Shown here: positions 17,665 through 25,287 of the stretch, piece by piece
Numbering within the stretch: position 1 is the stretch's first letter
Layout: every line of letters starts with the position of its first letter
NCBI GenBank assembly: GCA_959602645.1
Contig: CAUGTZ010000008.1
Coordinates: 1-64,000, forward strand
Source of the DNA: an uncultured Collinsella sp.
Lineage (GTDB): Bacteria > Actinomycetota > Coriobacteriia > Coriobacteriales > Coriobacteriaceae
Reading direction: 5' to 3'
Length of the DNA stretch: 64,000 nt
The notes under the pieces: model-generated
Told to the model about the DNA's origin: nothing
What the model saw: only the letters and a program-made list of their open reading frames with translations
The model's database searches: none
Position numbers and translations under genes: made by a program

Positions 17665-17762
17665 ACCGTTTACCGGACAATATCGACCGCTCACCCGTAT
17701 ATCCTTGTTGCTCTTCCAAAAATGTCTTACGTTGTCATTAACGAAATGACAACGTTGTCATT
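17665..17762. promoter_or_regulatory. Cassette III operator cluster and sugar-operon motif
   Basis: AATGACAACGTTGTCATT (17745-17762) is a perfect 18-bp palindrome of the family AATGnnnACGTnnnCATT. A related 19-bp site (17721-17739) lies just before it. Both have TGT before CATT. ACCGTTTACCG (17665-17675) and ACCGCTCACCC (17686-17696) are spaced 21 bases apart. Confidence 0.65.
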
Positions 17763-17866
17763 TCGCAATGCCTTCCTTAAGCAGGAAGGTTTCCGGGCAG
17801 TCCTGACCATCCATCGACGACCAGTTCCATCCACATGCATCGCGCATCAAGTAGCAAAGGAGCTCT

Positions 17867-19645
17867 ATGGACGCCATCGTAAAGATGCTCGAAAAGCATC
17901 AACCGTTCTTCGAGAAGATCTCGAGAAACATCTACCTCCAGGCCATCAAAGACGGATTCCTTGGGTGCATGCCCATCGTCCTTACCTCTTCGATCTTTCT
18001 GCTGATCGCCACCCTTCCCGGCGTAGTTGGAATCACGTTGCCCCAGCCGCTCATCGACTGGTGCAACAAGCTGTACAACTTCACCATGGGCGTCATGGGC
18101 ATCATGGTTGCCGGCACCACCGCCAAGAACTTTACGGCTTCCATGAACCGTCGCATGCCCGCCGGCAAGGTGCTCAACGACGGCTCCACCATGGTTGCCG
18201 CCCAGTGCAGCATGCTGCTGCTCGCTGTTACGCAGTTCACCACCAAGTTCAACGGCTCCGAGCTTTCTGTCTTCGATTGCATCAGCATGGGTACGCGCGG
18301 TCTGTTCTCGGCCTATATCGCCGCGTTCATTACCGTGTGGGTCTATAAGTTCTGCGTCTCGCGCGATCTGACCATTAAGCTGCCCAAGGAGGTTCCGGGC
18401 GCCATCGCACAGAACTTCCGCGACATCATCCCCTTCGGTGGCGCTGTCATCATTTGCGGCATCATCGATGTGGTTGTGCGCAACCTCATGGGCGTTCCGT
18501 TCTCCGAGCTGCTTATCAAACTGCTCTCCCCGCTCTTCACTGCGGCAGAGACCTACCCCGGACTCATCCTTATTCAGGCAGCCACCGCGTTCTTCTGGTT
18601 CATCGGTGTCCACGGCCCTTCGATTGTCCAGCCGGGCATCGACCCCATCCGTCTTGCCAACCAGGCCGAGAACCTGCAGGTTCTGCTGGCCGGTGGCCAC
18701 CCCGCCCACTCCCTCACCTTTAACATGTCGCTCGTGGGTGAGTTCGGCGGCACCGGCGCCACGTTCATCGTTCCGCTTCTGCTGATTCTCTTTATGAAGT
18801 CCAAGCAGCTCAAAGCCGTCGGTAAGGCCTCGATTGTTCCTGTTGCCTTCGCCGTCAACGAACCGCTGCTCTTTGGCGCGCCCATGATCCTCAACCCCTA
18901 CATGCTCATCCCCTTTGTTGCCGCCGGCTGCGTCAACGTAAGTGTTGCCAAGTTCTTTATCGACAACGTGGGCATGAACGGCTTCTCCTTCGTGGTGCCT
19001 TGGGCTACCCCTGCCCCCATCGGCATCTTCATCACCACGAACTTCCAGCTTATCGCCCTGGTATTTGTCGCGATCATCATCTTGCTGGACGCCATCATCT
19101 ACCTGCCGTTCTTGAAGGCATACGATAAGCTGCTCTGCGACCAGGAAGCCGAGCGCGCCGCCGAGCTGGGTCTCGAGTCCGATGGTGCTGCCACCATCGC
19201 CGCCAGCACCTCTGCGCCCGCTATCGAGCAGGCCACCGCTGCCGTCGAGCCGACCGCCGCTGCCGCTGACAGCAAGCCTGTCGCCGATCAGCCCGAGCCC
19301 GCTGCCGATGCATCCGCTAAGAAGGATGTCGACGGTCTGAAGGTCCTCGTCCTGTGCGCCGGCGCCGGCACCTCTGCCATGCTTGCCAACGCCATCAAGG
19401 AAGGTGCCGCGCAGACCGGAGAGAACATCGCTTCCTCCGCAGGCGCCTATGGCCAGCACACTGCCATCATGGATCAGTACGACGTTATCGTGCTTGCCCC
19501 GCAGGTCCGTAGCTACTACAACGACATGAAGGCCGACACCGATCGCCTGGGCATTAAGCTGCTCGCCCCGCGCGGTAAGGAATATATCGACCTTACTCGC
19601 GACCCCGCTGGCGCCATCAAGTGGCTCCGCGAGAACCTCGACTAG
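17867..19645 (+). CDS. PTS lactose-family EIICB (cassette III)
   Basis: This 592-residue LacE-family transporter has an EIIC domain with IVKMLEKHQPFFEKISRNIY, IKLPKEVPGAIAQNFRDIIPF, GVHGPSIVQPGIDPI and FAVNEPLLFGAPMILNP. An Ala/Pro/Glu-rich linker (about 430-485) precedes an EIIB domain with phospho-cysteine Cys497 in VLVLCAGAGTSAMLANAI. No EIIA domain. AAAGGAG precedes the ATG. It forms a two-gene unit with the downstream lacG. A Pro-Gly-Ile-Asp stretch replaces the Glu-Pro-Ala-Ile-Ala of cassette I after the HGPS motif, hinting at a different sugar, which is inference. Confidence 0.92.
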   Translation: MDAIVKMLEKHQPFFEKISRNIYLQAIKDGFLGCMPIVLTSSIFLLIATLPGVVGITLPQPLIDWCNKLYNFTMGVMGIMVAGTTAKNFTASMNRRMPAGKVLNDGSTMVAAQCSMLLLAVTQFTTKFNGSELSVFDCISMGTRGLFSAYIAAFITVWVYKFCVSRDLTIKLPKEVPGAIAQNFRDIIPFGGAVIICGIIDVVVRNLMGVPFSELLIKLLSPLFTAAETYPGLILIQAATAFFWFIGVHGPSIVQPGIDPIRLANQAENLQVLLAGGHPAHSLTFNMSLVGEFGGTGATFIVPLLLILFMKSKQLKAVGKASIVPVAFAVNEPLLFGAPMILNPYMLIPFVAAGCVNVSVAKFFIDNVGMNGFSFVVPWATPAPIGIFITTNFQLIALVFVAIIILLDAIIYLPFLKAYDKLLCDQEAERAAELGLESDGAATIAASTSAPAIEQATAAVEPTAAAADSKPVADQPEPAADASAKKDVDGLKVLVLCAGAGTSAMLANAIKEGAAQTGENIASSAGAYGQHTAIMDQYDVIVLAPQVRSYYNDMKADTDRLGIKLLAPRGKEYIDLTRDPAGAIKWLRENLD

Positions 19646-19660
19646 GTTCCTCCCTCTGTT

Positions 19661-19687
19661 GGTGCCCGGATCCCCAGTTCGGGCACC
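19661..19687 (+). other. Intercistronic stem-loop, cassette III
   Basis: GGTGCCCG (19661-19668) pairs with CGGGCACC (19680-19687) between the EIICB gene and lacG, at the same position as in the other two cassettes. Confidence 0.55.
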
Positions 19688-19721
19688 TCTCCCTATTCGA
19701 ATCCCACAGAAAGGATGACTC

Positions 19722-21143
19722 ATGACCAACCCCATGCAGTTCCCCGACGGCTTTGTGTTTGGCGGCGCCACCGCCGCTTACCAGGTTGAGGGCGAGACCC
19801 GCACGCACGGCAAGGGCAAAGTGCCCTGGGACGATTTCCTGGCAGCTCAGGGTCGCTTCTCCCCCGATCCCGCAAGCGATTTCTACAACAAGTACCCGGT
19901 CGATATCGACCTGTGCCAGCGCTTCGGCATCAACGGTATCCGCGTCTCCATCGCTTGGAGCCGCATCTTCCCCAACGGCACTGGCGAGATCAACCACGAG
20001 GGTGTCGCCTTCTATCATGAGCTTTTCGCCACCTGCAACAAAGCCGGCGTTATCCCCTATGTCACGCTCGATCACTTTGATACGCCCGAGGCCTTTTACC
20101 AGGACGGCGGCGAGGGCTTCCTGACGCGCACGACGATCGACGCCTTTGTCGAGTACGCCAAGTTCTGCTTTGCCGAGTTCACCGAGGTCAAGCACTGGTT
20201 CACGTTTAACGAGATTCCCGCAACCGCCGAGGGCAGCTTTATCGTCGGCAACTGGCCGCACGGCGAGAAGTATCGCCTGGACAAGGCCTTCCAGCTCATG
20301 CACAACATGATGGTGGCCCACGCCAAGGCCGTCGTCGCCTTCCATGAGGGCGGCTTTGAGGGTGAGATCGGCATTGTCCAGAACCTGGAGCCCAAGTATC
20401 CCCTCGATCCCAACAACGCCGCCGACTGCGAGGCAGCTCGCATGGCCGACGTCATCAACAACCGCTGGGTACTCGACGCCACCTTCCGCGGCCACTATGC
20501 AGCCGACACCATGGAGGCTGCGACCAAGCTGGCCCATATCGCCGGCGGCGAGCTCGACGTCCGCGACGAGGACATCGCCGCGCTGACCGCCGCGCTCCCC
20601 TACAACGATTGCCTGGGCGTCAACACCTACAAGTGCCAGTTCCTGCGTGCCGCCGAGGGCGAAAACGACATCAACCACAATGGCACCGGCGACAAGGGCT
20701 CCTCGCGCTGGTTCCTCAAGGGCGTGGGCGAGTCATGCGTGCGCGAAGGCGTACCCACCACCGATTGGGACTGGATTATCTATCCCGAGGGTCTCTACGA
20801 CCTGCTGCTCCGCATTAAGAACGATTACCCCAACTACAAGAAGATCTACATCACCGAGAACGGCATGGGCTATAAGGACGACTTTGAGGACGGCTTTATC
20901 GACGACGCCCCTCGCATCGACTACATGCGTCAGCATCTCGCATGGATTCTCAAGGCAATCGACGGCGGCGTGAACGTCGACGGTTACTTCGTGTGGTCGC
21001 TGCAGGACCAGTTCTCCTGGACCAACGGCTATAACAAGCGCTATGGCCTGTTCTACATCGACTTTGAGACCCAGAAGCGCTATCCCAAGGCGAGCGCGTA
21101 CTGGTACAAGAACGTCTCGGAGACCGGCCTGCTTATGGCCTAA
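19722..21143 (+). CDS. lacG: 6-phospho-beta-galactosidase, GH1 (cassette III)
   Basis: This 473-residue GH1 enzyme is close to the cassette I enzyme, with GGATAAYQVEGETRTHGKGK shared at the N-terminus. Acid/base Glu164 is in WFTFNEIP, nucleophile Glu379 in ITENGMGYK, and the phosphate-binding FSWTNGYNKRYGLFYIDF motif has the galactosidase-type Trp. It would release galactose-6-phosphate for LacAB. AAAGGA precedes the ATG. It is the second gene of cassette III and ends in a strong terminator. Confidence 0.92.
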   Translation: MTNPMQFPDGFVFGGATAAYQVEGETRTHGKGKVPWDDFLAAQGRFSPDPASDFYNKYPVDIDLCQRFGINGIRVSIAWSRIFPNGTGEINHEGVAFYHELFATCNKAGVIPYVTLDHFDTPEAFYQDGGEGFLTRTTIDAFVEYAKFCFAEFTEVKHWFTFNEIPATAEGSFIVGNWPHGEKYRLDKAFQLMHNMMVAHAKAVVAFHEGGFEGEIGIVQNLEPKYPLDPNNAADCEAARMADVINNRWVLDATFRGHYAADTMEAATKLAHIAGGELDVRDEDIAALTAALPYNDCLGVNTYKCQFLRAAEGENDINHNGTGDKGSSRWFLKGVGESCVREGVPTTDWDWIIYPEGLYDLLLRIKNDYPNYKKIYITENGMGYKDDFEDGFIDDAPRIDYMRQHLAWILKAIDGGVNVDGYFVWSLQDQFSWTNGYNKRYGLFYIDFETQKRYPKASAYWYKNVSETGLLMA

Positions 21144-21165
21144 CTTTTGCCGCATACCCCCTGTC

Positions 21166-21213
21166 GGCCGCATGCGAATCCCTCCACGGGTTCGCATGCG
21201 GCCTCTTTGTTTT
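21166..21213 (+). terminator. Rho-independent terminator of cassette III
   Basis: A perfect 13-bp stem (21166-21178/21191-21203) is followed by TCTTTGTTTT just after lacG. Confidence 0.85.
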
Positions 21214-21232
21214 GGCTCGGCCCGAGCAGGCC

Positions 21233-21375
21233 GTTTGTCTCGATTTGTAACATCTAGCAGGGATTTTCAATCCTAACTGTTATAGATTTAGACGAACGGG
21301 CGACCAGGGCTGAAAGATCTCAATCTGTAACACGTAGCCGAGTTTTTCGATCCCAACTGTTACAGATTGAGACGA
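21233..21375. repeat. Tandem pair of 60-bp palindromic repeats, pair 3
   Basis: Units at 21233-21297 and 21316-21375 have the same GTCTCRATYTGTAACA-type arms. The first is the most diverged of the six (TGTTATAGATTTAGAC on the right). Unlike pairs 1 and 2, the next gene is in the same direction. Confidence 0.78.
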
Positions 21376-21440
21376 TTCGACGGTACCGGTCGCTTGGACA
21401 CGCCGTGGTACAATTATGCCACGACGCAAAGGAGGTACCC

Positions 21441-21707
21441 ATGTCCGCTTGTGTGCCCGTCCGAGACATGAAGGACACTGCCACATTCACCGCACTTGTT
21501 GAGTCTGAGCGCGACGTCACCGTAACTAAGAACGGCTACGAGGCCATGCACTGCATCAGCAGCGACCAGTATCGCCTCATGCAAGAAGAAATCGCCAAGG
21601 CAAAACTGCTGTCTCGTATGATGTTGGCAGAAGACGAAATATCGCAAGGCGACTACAGCGACTACGACTCCTTCGCGACCGCGATACGAGACAAATATGA
21701 CCTATAA
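21441..21707 (+). CDS. Phd/YefM-type antitoxin
   Basis: This 88-residue protein resembles Phd/YefM antitoxins: the N-terminal MSACVPVRDMKDTATFTAL part aligns with the DNA-binding half, and GYEAMHCISSDQYRLM with the conserved strand-helix. The acidic C-terminal tail (residues 60-88) should wrap the toxin. The ATG at 21441 has a strong AAAGGAGG. Its stop overlaps the start of the toxin gene by 11 bases, the usual operon layout. It likely neutralises the downstream RelE/ParE-type toxin and represses the pair. Confidence 0.85.
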   Translation: MSACVPVRDMKDTATFTALVESERDVTVTKNGYEAMHCISSDQYRLMQEEIAKAKLLSRMMLAEDEISQGDYSDYDSFATAIRDKYDL

Positions 21708-22002
21708 CGTCGTTATACTCAAAAGCGCGCGATATGAGTACGAGAGTATCGTCGGGTACCTTGCTCAAATCCTCAAGAATCCGCGTGCAGCAGGCAATTT
21801 TGTCGCTGAGTTTGAATATCAGCTTGATCTGCTTCGCGAGCAGCCGCTCCTACGTCCCCTCTCGCATATGCAAGAGCTGGCGGCACGTAATTACCGATCG
21901 TTTCCCGTCAACAACTACGTGTGTCTATACAAGTTTGAGCACGAAACAATCTATATAGCCCACATCTTTCATCAGTCACAGGACTACGCCCGCCTGGTCT
22001 AG
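21697..22002 (+). CDS. RelE/ParE-family toxin
   Basis: This 101-residue protein has the RelE/ParE fold: a YNVVILKSARYEYESIVGYL start, an AAGNFVAEFEYQLDLLREQP helix, YRSFPVNNYVCLYKF and a final IYIAHIFHQSQDYARLV strand. This pattern is closest to ParE/YoeB-like proteins annotated as type II toxins. Target (ribosome or gyrase) is not determined by sequence. It overlaps the antitoxin gene by 11 bases. Confidence 0.85.
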   Translation: MTYNVVILKSARYEYESIVGYLAQILKNPRAAGNFVAEFEYQLDLLREQPLLRPLSHMQELAARNYRSFPVNNYVCLYKFEHETIYIAHIFHQSQDYARLV

Positions 22003-22113
22003 CCCACAAGCTGAATACTTGGCCCAAGCGCATATAGCATGTCATTTTGCGCGTCATTGTGAAGCGATAATCCCCGCGCCGGCAGAGGACAGAAGTATCG
22101 TCTGCAGCGTTAG

Positions 22114-22878
22114 CTAGCAGATGACCCGCGTGTGTTCCTCGATGGCAGTGCGGTCCTCGGCGGTAATACCCGGCTCGCACACCACGGCGTCCAGGCTGTC
22201 CAGGCGGCAGAAGGTGTAGAAGTCGCGCTTGCCGATCTTGCTGGAGTCGGCGATCAGATAGCGCGAGTCGGCCTTGCTAAAGGCGAGCTGCTGGATACGG
22301 CCCTCGTCCATGTTGGACGTAGACACGTCGCCATCCAGAATGCCGTTGGCGCCGATAAACGCCGCATCGATGCCCAGCGCACGCAGGGTATCCTCGGCCG
22401 TTGGTCCCACAAAAGCGGCGGTGCGGCGACGGTACATACCGCCCACGAGACACAGGTCGCAGTCTTCGCGCGCCTCGAGCAGGTTAAACACCGAAAGCGA
22501 ATTGGTCACAATGCGCAGGCGGCACGCCGGCAGCATCGAGGCCATCTGCTCAACCGTAGTGCCCGTACCCAAAAAGATGGTCGAGCCCTCCTCGATAAGC
22601 TCCACGGCGCGGCGCGCGATCTGCAGCTTTTCCTCGGCATGCTTGGTGCGCTTTTCGCTGTGCGAATACTCATGGCGTAGCATAGCGTGGGGACGGCCCT
22701 GTGCACTGCGGGCTCCGCCGTGCACGCGCTCAATCTCGCCCAGGCTCGCAAGTTCCTCAAGGTCGCGGCGGATCGTCATGTCCGAGACGCCTAACGCATC
22801 TGAGATCTCCTTAACCGAGACCGTGCCCTGCTCTTCGAGCAGCTGACGAACCCTATCCTGTCGCTCTGCCTTAATCAC
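22114..22878 (-). CDS. lacR: DeoR-family regulator, LacR-like
   Basis: This 254-residue protein is a DeoR-family repressor. The N-terminal helix-turn-helix reads VSVKEISDALGVSDMTIRRDLEELASLG, followed by IERVHGGA. The effector domain has FLGTGTTVEQMA, the TNSLSVFNLL strand, VGGMYRR and a C-terminal DSSKIGKRDFYTFC segment, as in sugar-phosphate-sensing members. A GTG start at 22878 preceded by GAGG fits better than the GTG at 22905. LacR in Firmicutes senses tagatose-6-phosphate; that role is inferred here from three shared CATTCAAACA boxes before this gene, lacA and the EIIA gene. Confidence 0.82.
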   Translation of the reverse strand: MIKAERQDRVRQLLEEQGTVSVKEISDALGVSDMTIRRDLEELASLGEIERVHGGARSAQGRPHAMLRHEYSHSEKRTKHAEEKLQIARRAVELIEEGSTIFLGTGTTVEQMASMLPACRLRIVTNSLSVFNLLEAREDCDLCLVGGMYRRRTAAFVGPTAEDTLRALGIDAAFIGANGILDGDVSTSNMDEGRIQQLAFSKADSRYLIADSSKIGKRDFYTFCRLDSLDAVVCEPGITAEDRTAIEEHTRVIC

Positions 22879-22909
22879 GATGAATCCTCGCCGTTCTTTG
22901 CGCACATAT

Positions 22910-22924
22910 CATTCAAACAGTAAC
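22910..22924. promoter_or_regulatory. Candidate LacR operator
   Basis: CATTCAAACAGTAAC matches 14 of 15 bases of the box at 4430-4444 in the lac promoter. It lies between the divergent lacR-like gene and galM, so it could serve autoregulation and galM control. Confidence 0.5.
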
Positions 22925-23084
22925 GAACAAATTGTATCAGACTCGTGCGCGTCAAAAATGAACGCCCGCACAGCTCCAATCATCACTTTTTTGAGAAAAA
23001 TACCCCCTGCTTTAGTGGGGTGTAGTGATAATCTCGCCTGTTCGCGCTACAGTTTGTCGGAAATACCTCGATGTTAGGAACCAA

Positions 23085-24137
23085 ATGATCACTTCCGAGC
23101 TTTTCGGCACCGCGCCGTGCGGTACCCCCGTTCATCGTTACACCCTCAACGGGCCCGAGATCTGCGTTCGCATTATGGACTATGGCGCCACCGTGCTGGG
23201 TATCGATGTGCCCGACATTCCCGGCAACGTGCGCGATGTGGTGCTGGGCTTCGATAAGCTCGAGGATTACTTTGACAACCCCGCCTGCTTTGGCGCGACC
23301 ATCGGCCCCGTGGCAAACCGCACCGCGGGCGCCACAATCACCATCGACGGCACGGACTGGCATTTGCCGGCCAACGAAGGCGTCAACAACCTGCACAGCG
23401 ATCTTGAGCACGGCCTGCACAAGCGCGTATGGGATGTTGAGCTCGACGAGGTCCACAATGCCGTGCGCATGACCACCTCGCTTGAGGATGGCGAGCTGGG
23501 CCTACCCGGCAACCGCACCTTTACGGCCGTGTTTACCGTGACGCGCACCGGCGTCTTTCGTGTCGAGTATGGCTGCGAGAGCGACCGCGCCACCTACGTG
23601 TCCATGACCAACCACACGTACTTTAACCTTGCCGGCCATAACGCCGGCATGGACTGCGAGCACTTCTTTGTCGCCAACGCTACCCATTACCTGCCCATTA
23701 ACGAGCAGAACATCCCCACCGGCGAGATCGCTCCGGTCGAGGGCACGCCGTTTGACTTCCGCGAGCTGCGTCCCGTCGCTCCCGGCATGGAGGCCGACGA
23801 TCCGCAGATTAAGCAGGCCCGTGGCTACGATCACTGTCTGTGCATCGATGGCTATCAGTACGGCCGTAATCTGCGCCGCGCGATGCATGTTGAGGAGATG
23901 TGGACCGGCCGCGAACTGGACTACTACACCACCGCCCCGGGCGTGCAGCTCTACACCGGCAACTGGCTGGGCGACGAGCATGCCAAGGACGATGCCAACT
24001 ATGGCTGGGGCGCCGGCTTTGCCCTCGAGGCAGAGATGTACCCCGACACGCCGCACCAGCCGCTGTTCCCGCAGGGCATTGTGGGCCCGGGTCACCCCTA
24101 CAGCAATGTGATCGAATATCACTTTATGAGGCACTAA
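23085..24137 (+). CDS. galM: Galactose mutarotase (aldose 1-epimerase)
   Basis: This 350-residue protein interconverts alpha and beta anomers of galactose. It shows the GalM features: VLGFDKLEDYFDNPACFGATIGPVANR, TNHTYFNLAGH with the catalytic His near residue 180, the YDHCLCID strand and ALEAEMYPDTPH with the catalytic Glu in the C-terminal part. TAGGA precedes the ATG at 23085. It is divergent from the LacR-like gene. It differs clearly from the two LacX-like epimerases, which belong to another branch of the superfamily. Confidence 0.93.
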   Translation: MITSELFGTAPCGTPVHRYTLNGPEICVRIMDYGATVLGIDVPDIPGNVRDVVLGFDKLEDYFDNPACFGATIGPVANRTAGATITIDGTDWHLPANEGVNNLHSDLEHGLHKRVWDVELDEVHNAVRMTTSLEDGELGLPGNRTFTAVFTVTRTGVFRVEYGCESDRATYVSMTNHTYFNLAGHNAGMDCEHFFVANATHYLPINEQNIPTGEIAPVEGTPFDFRELRPVAPGMEADDPQIKQARGYDHCLCIDGYQYGRNLRRAMHVEEMWTGRELDYYTTAPGVQLYTGNWLGDEHAKDDANYGWGAGFALEAEMYPDTPHQPLFPQGIVGPGHPYSNVIEYHFMRH

Positions 24138-24164
24138 GCCCACAACGCGACATATCGCACAGCA

Positions 24165-24199
24165 GCGCCCGCCGGCACCACCGCCGACGGGCGCTTTTT
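24165..24199 (+). terminator. Rho-independent terminator of galM
   Basis: GCGCCCGCCGG pairs with CCGCCGACGGGCGC across a short loop and is followed by TTTTTC. Confidence 0.85.
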
Positions 24200-24243
24200 C
24201 ATCTTTTGGGCTCATTTTCGCTGTGACTGTATGAGTGACATAT

Positions 24244-24465
24244 CAAAACTATGCCCATTTACTACGTTTAGCCCAGGATGCTCGACCATGCACCGGTTTT
24301 TGTTAAATTCGCGAGCCGTCTACCTGCGGTTTTGTTTTACCCAAATTCGACATGCTCGGCGATAGCCGATCAAACGTAGTAAACGGACATAGTTTTTGAC
24401 AGGCGGCATCGCCGCGTCCCTCGCAAGGGCAAAATGATCCGTTTTCCTCCGTCCCCAAGGGATCA
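24244..24465. repeat. Duplicated 222-bp intergenic element, copy 2
   Basis: Terminal inverted repeats of the CAAAACTATGCC type (24244-24265/24375-24398) enclose a 155-bp core with TCTACCTGCGGTTTTG at offset 75, as in copy 1. A TGATCC...GGATCA segment with CGTCCCC inside ends at 24465. The end overlaps the stop codon of the minus-strand EIIB-like gene, so the element supplies the tail of that gene. Confidence 0.7.
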
Positions 24466-24945
24466 GTTGAACAGATTGCCGATGGGGTCGGGGGCGGAAC
24501 TGGGGAGATAGCGGATTTCTAGCTCTATGCCGAGCGCCTGCAGTTCTTTGAGGGCAGCAACGTCTGCGTCGCTCACGGCAACCGCGGGCGTTATGGGGCG
24601 CTTGCCCTCCCCTGCCTGCATATGGCCAATGTTGATTTTGGTGATCGGCACACCGCCCTTAACCAGCGCGAGCGCATCGGCGGGTGAGGCCACCATGATG
24701 AGAATCCATTGGCGCGGCGTTGCGGTATGAATGATGTCGATGGTCCTTTGCACCGAGAAAAACCGCGTCCAAACGCCTTCTGGCGCCGCCACCCTCATGG
24801 GTGCCCATTGGCGCGAATCCGCCGCGATCTCATCGTTGACGATTAGGACAAGGTTGGAACCCACGGCTTCGTTCCACAGCTCAACGTCTTGCCCGTAAAT
24901 GAAACGGTCGTCGATACGCGTGAGAAGAATCTTGGGTTGAGCCAT
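24463..24945 (-). CDS. Orphan mannose-family EIIB-like protein lacking the phospho-histidine
   Basis: This 160-residue protein aligns over its whole length with the intact EIIB at 34213-34695 (PTSIIB_sorb family): ILLTRIDDR, the VASPADALALVKGGVPITKINIGHM segment and an LGIELEIRYLPS end. At the active site, where the functional protein has LVHGQV (His17), this one has FIYGQD, so Tyr17 replaces the phosphorylated histidine. It should not carry phosphate and may be regulatory or decaying. No EIIA, EIIC or EIID gene adjoins it. The ATG at 24945 follows a modest GGGG site. Confidence 0.85.
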   Translation of the reverse strand: MAQPKILLTRIDDRFIYGQDVELWNEAVGSNLVLIVNDEIAADSRQWAPMRVAAPEGVWTRFFSVQRTIDIIHTATPRQWILIMVASPADALALVKGGVPITKINIGHMQAGEGKRPITPAVAVSDADVAALKELQALGIELEIRYLPSSAPDPIGNLFN

Positions 24946-25034
24946 GGCTGCCCCATTCTGTTTGAGACCCATACGAGCGGGACATCACGTCTCCAATATT
25001 AGTGCATTTAAAGTGAGAAAAGCCGTCAGAACCC

Positions 25035-25063
25035 TTGCGCGGATGTGCGATGTCCCGTATCAT
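25035..25063 (+). promoter_or_regulatory. Promoter of the tRNA-Thr gene
   Basis: TTGCGC (25035-25040) and TATCAT (25058-25063) are separated by 17 bases and lie 40 bases before the tRNA. Confidence 0.6.
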
Positions 25064-25102
25064 AGACAGCCGTTGACGCCTCAGTTGCGTCACCACATGG
25101 CC

Positions 25103-25178
25103 GCCAGCGTAGCTCAGTTGGTAGAGCACCGCTCTCGTAAAGCGGGGGTCACCGGTTCGAGCCCGGTCGCTGGCTCCA
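25103..25178 (+). tRNA. tRNA-Thr(CGT)
   Basis: The 76-base gene folds into a full cloverleaf: acceptor GCCAGCG/CGCTGGC, D-arm GCTC/GAGC, anticodon stem CCGCT/AGCGG with loop CTCGTAA (anticodon CGT, reading ACG), and T-arm ACCGG/CCGGT with TTCGAGC. The CCA end is encoded. A good terminator follows. Confidence 0.97.
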
Positions 25179-25190
25179 TTGCACAAGATA

Positions 25191-25212
25191 GCCGCCTTCG
25201 GGCGGCTTTTTT
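25191..25212 (+). terminator. Rho-independent terminator of the tRNA gene
   Basis: GCCGCC-TTCG-GGCGGC followed by six Ts, 12 bases after the tRNA. Confidence 0.9.
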
Positions 25213-25287
25213 GTTGCCGATTTTGAGTGCGCATGCGCCAATCCAAGCATCGCCACGTCGACAGCTCCCCTATTCAAAACTAGAAAA

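Noticed and set aside
9858..21143. GH1 enzymes as 6-phospho-beta-glucosidases
   Set aside because: All three keep the Trp after the Ser of the phosphate-binding motif (FSW), which in known enzymes marks 6-phospho-galactosidases, and the lacA-lacB-lacC genes support galactose-6-phosphate.
11411..21375. CRISPR array
   Set aside because: The 60-bp palindromes occur as isolated pairs at gene ends with no regular spacers and no cas genes.
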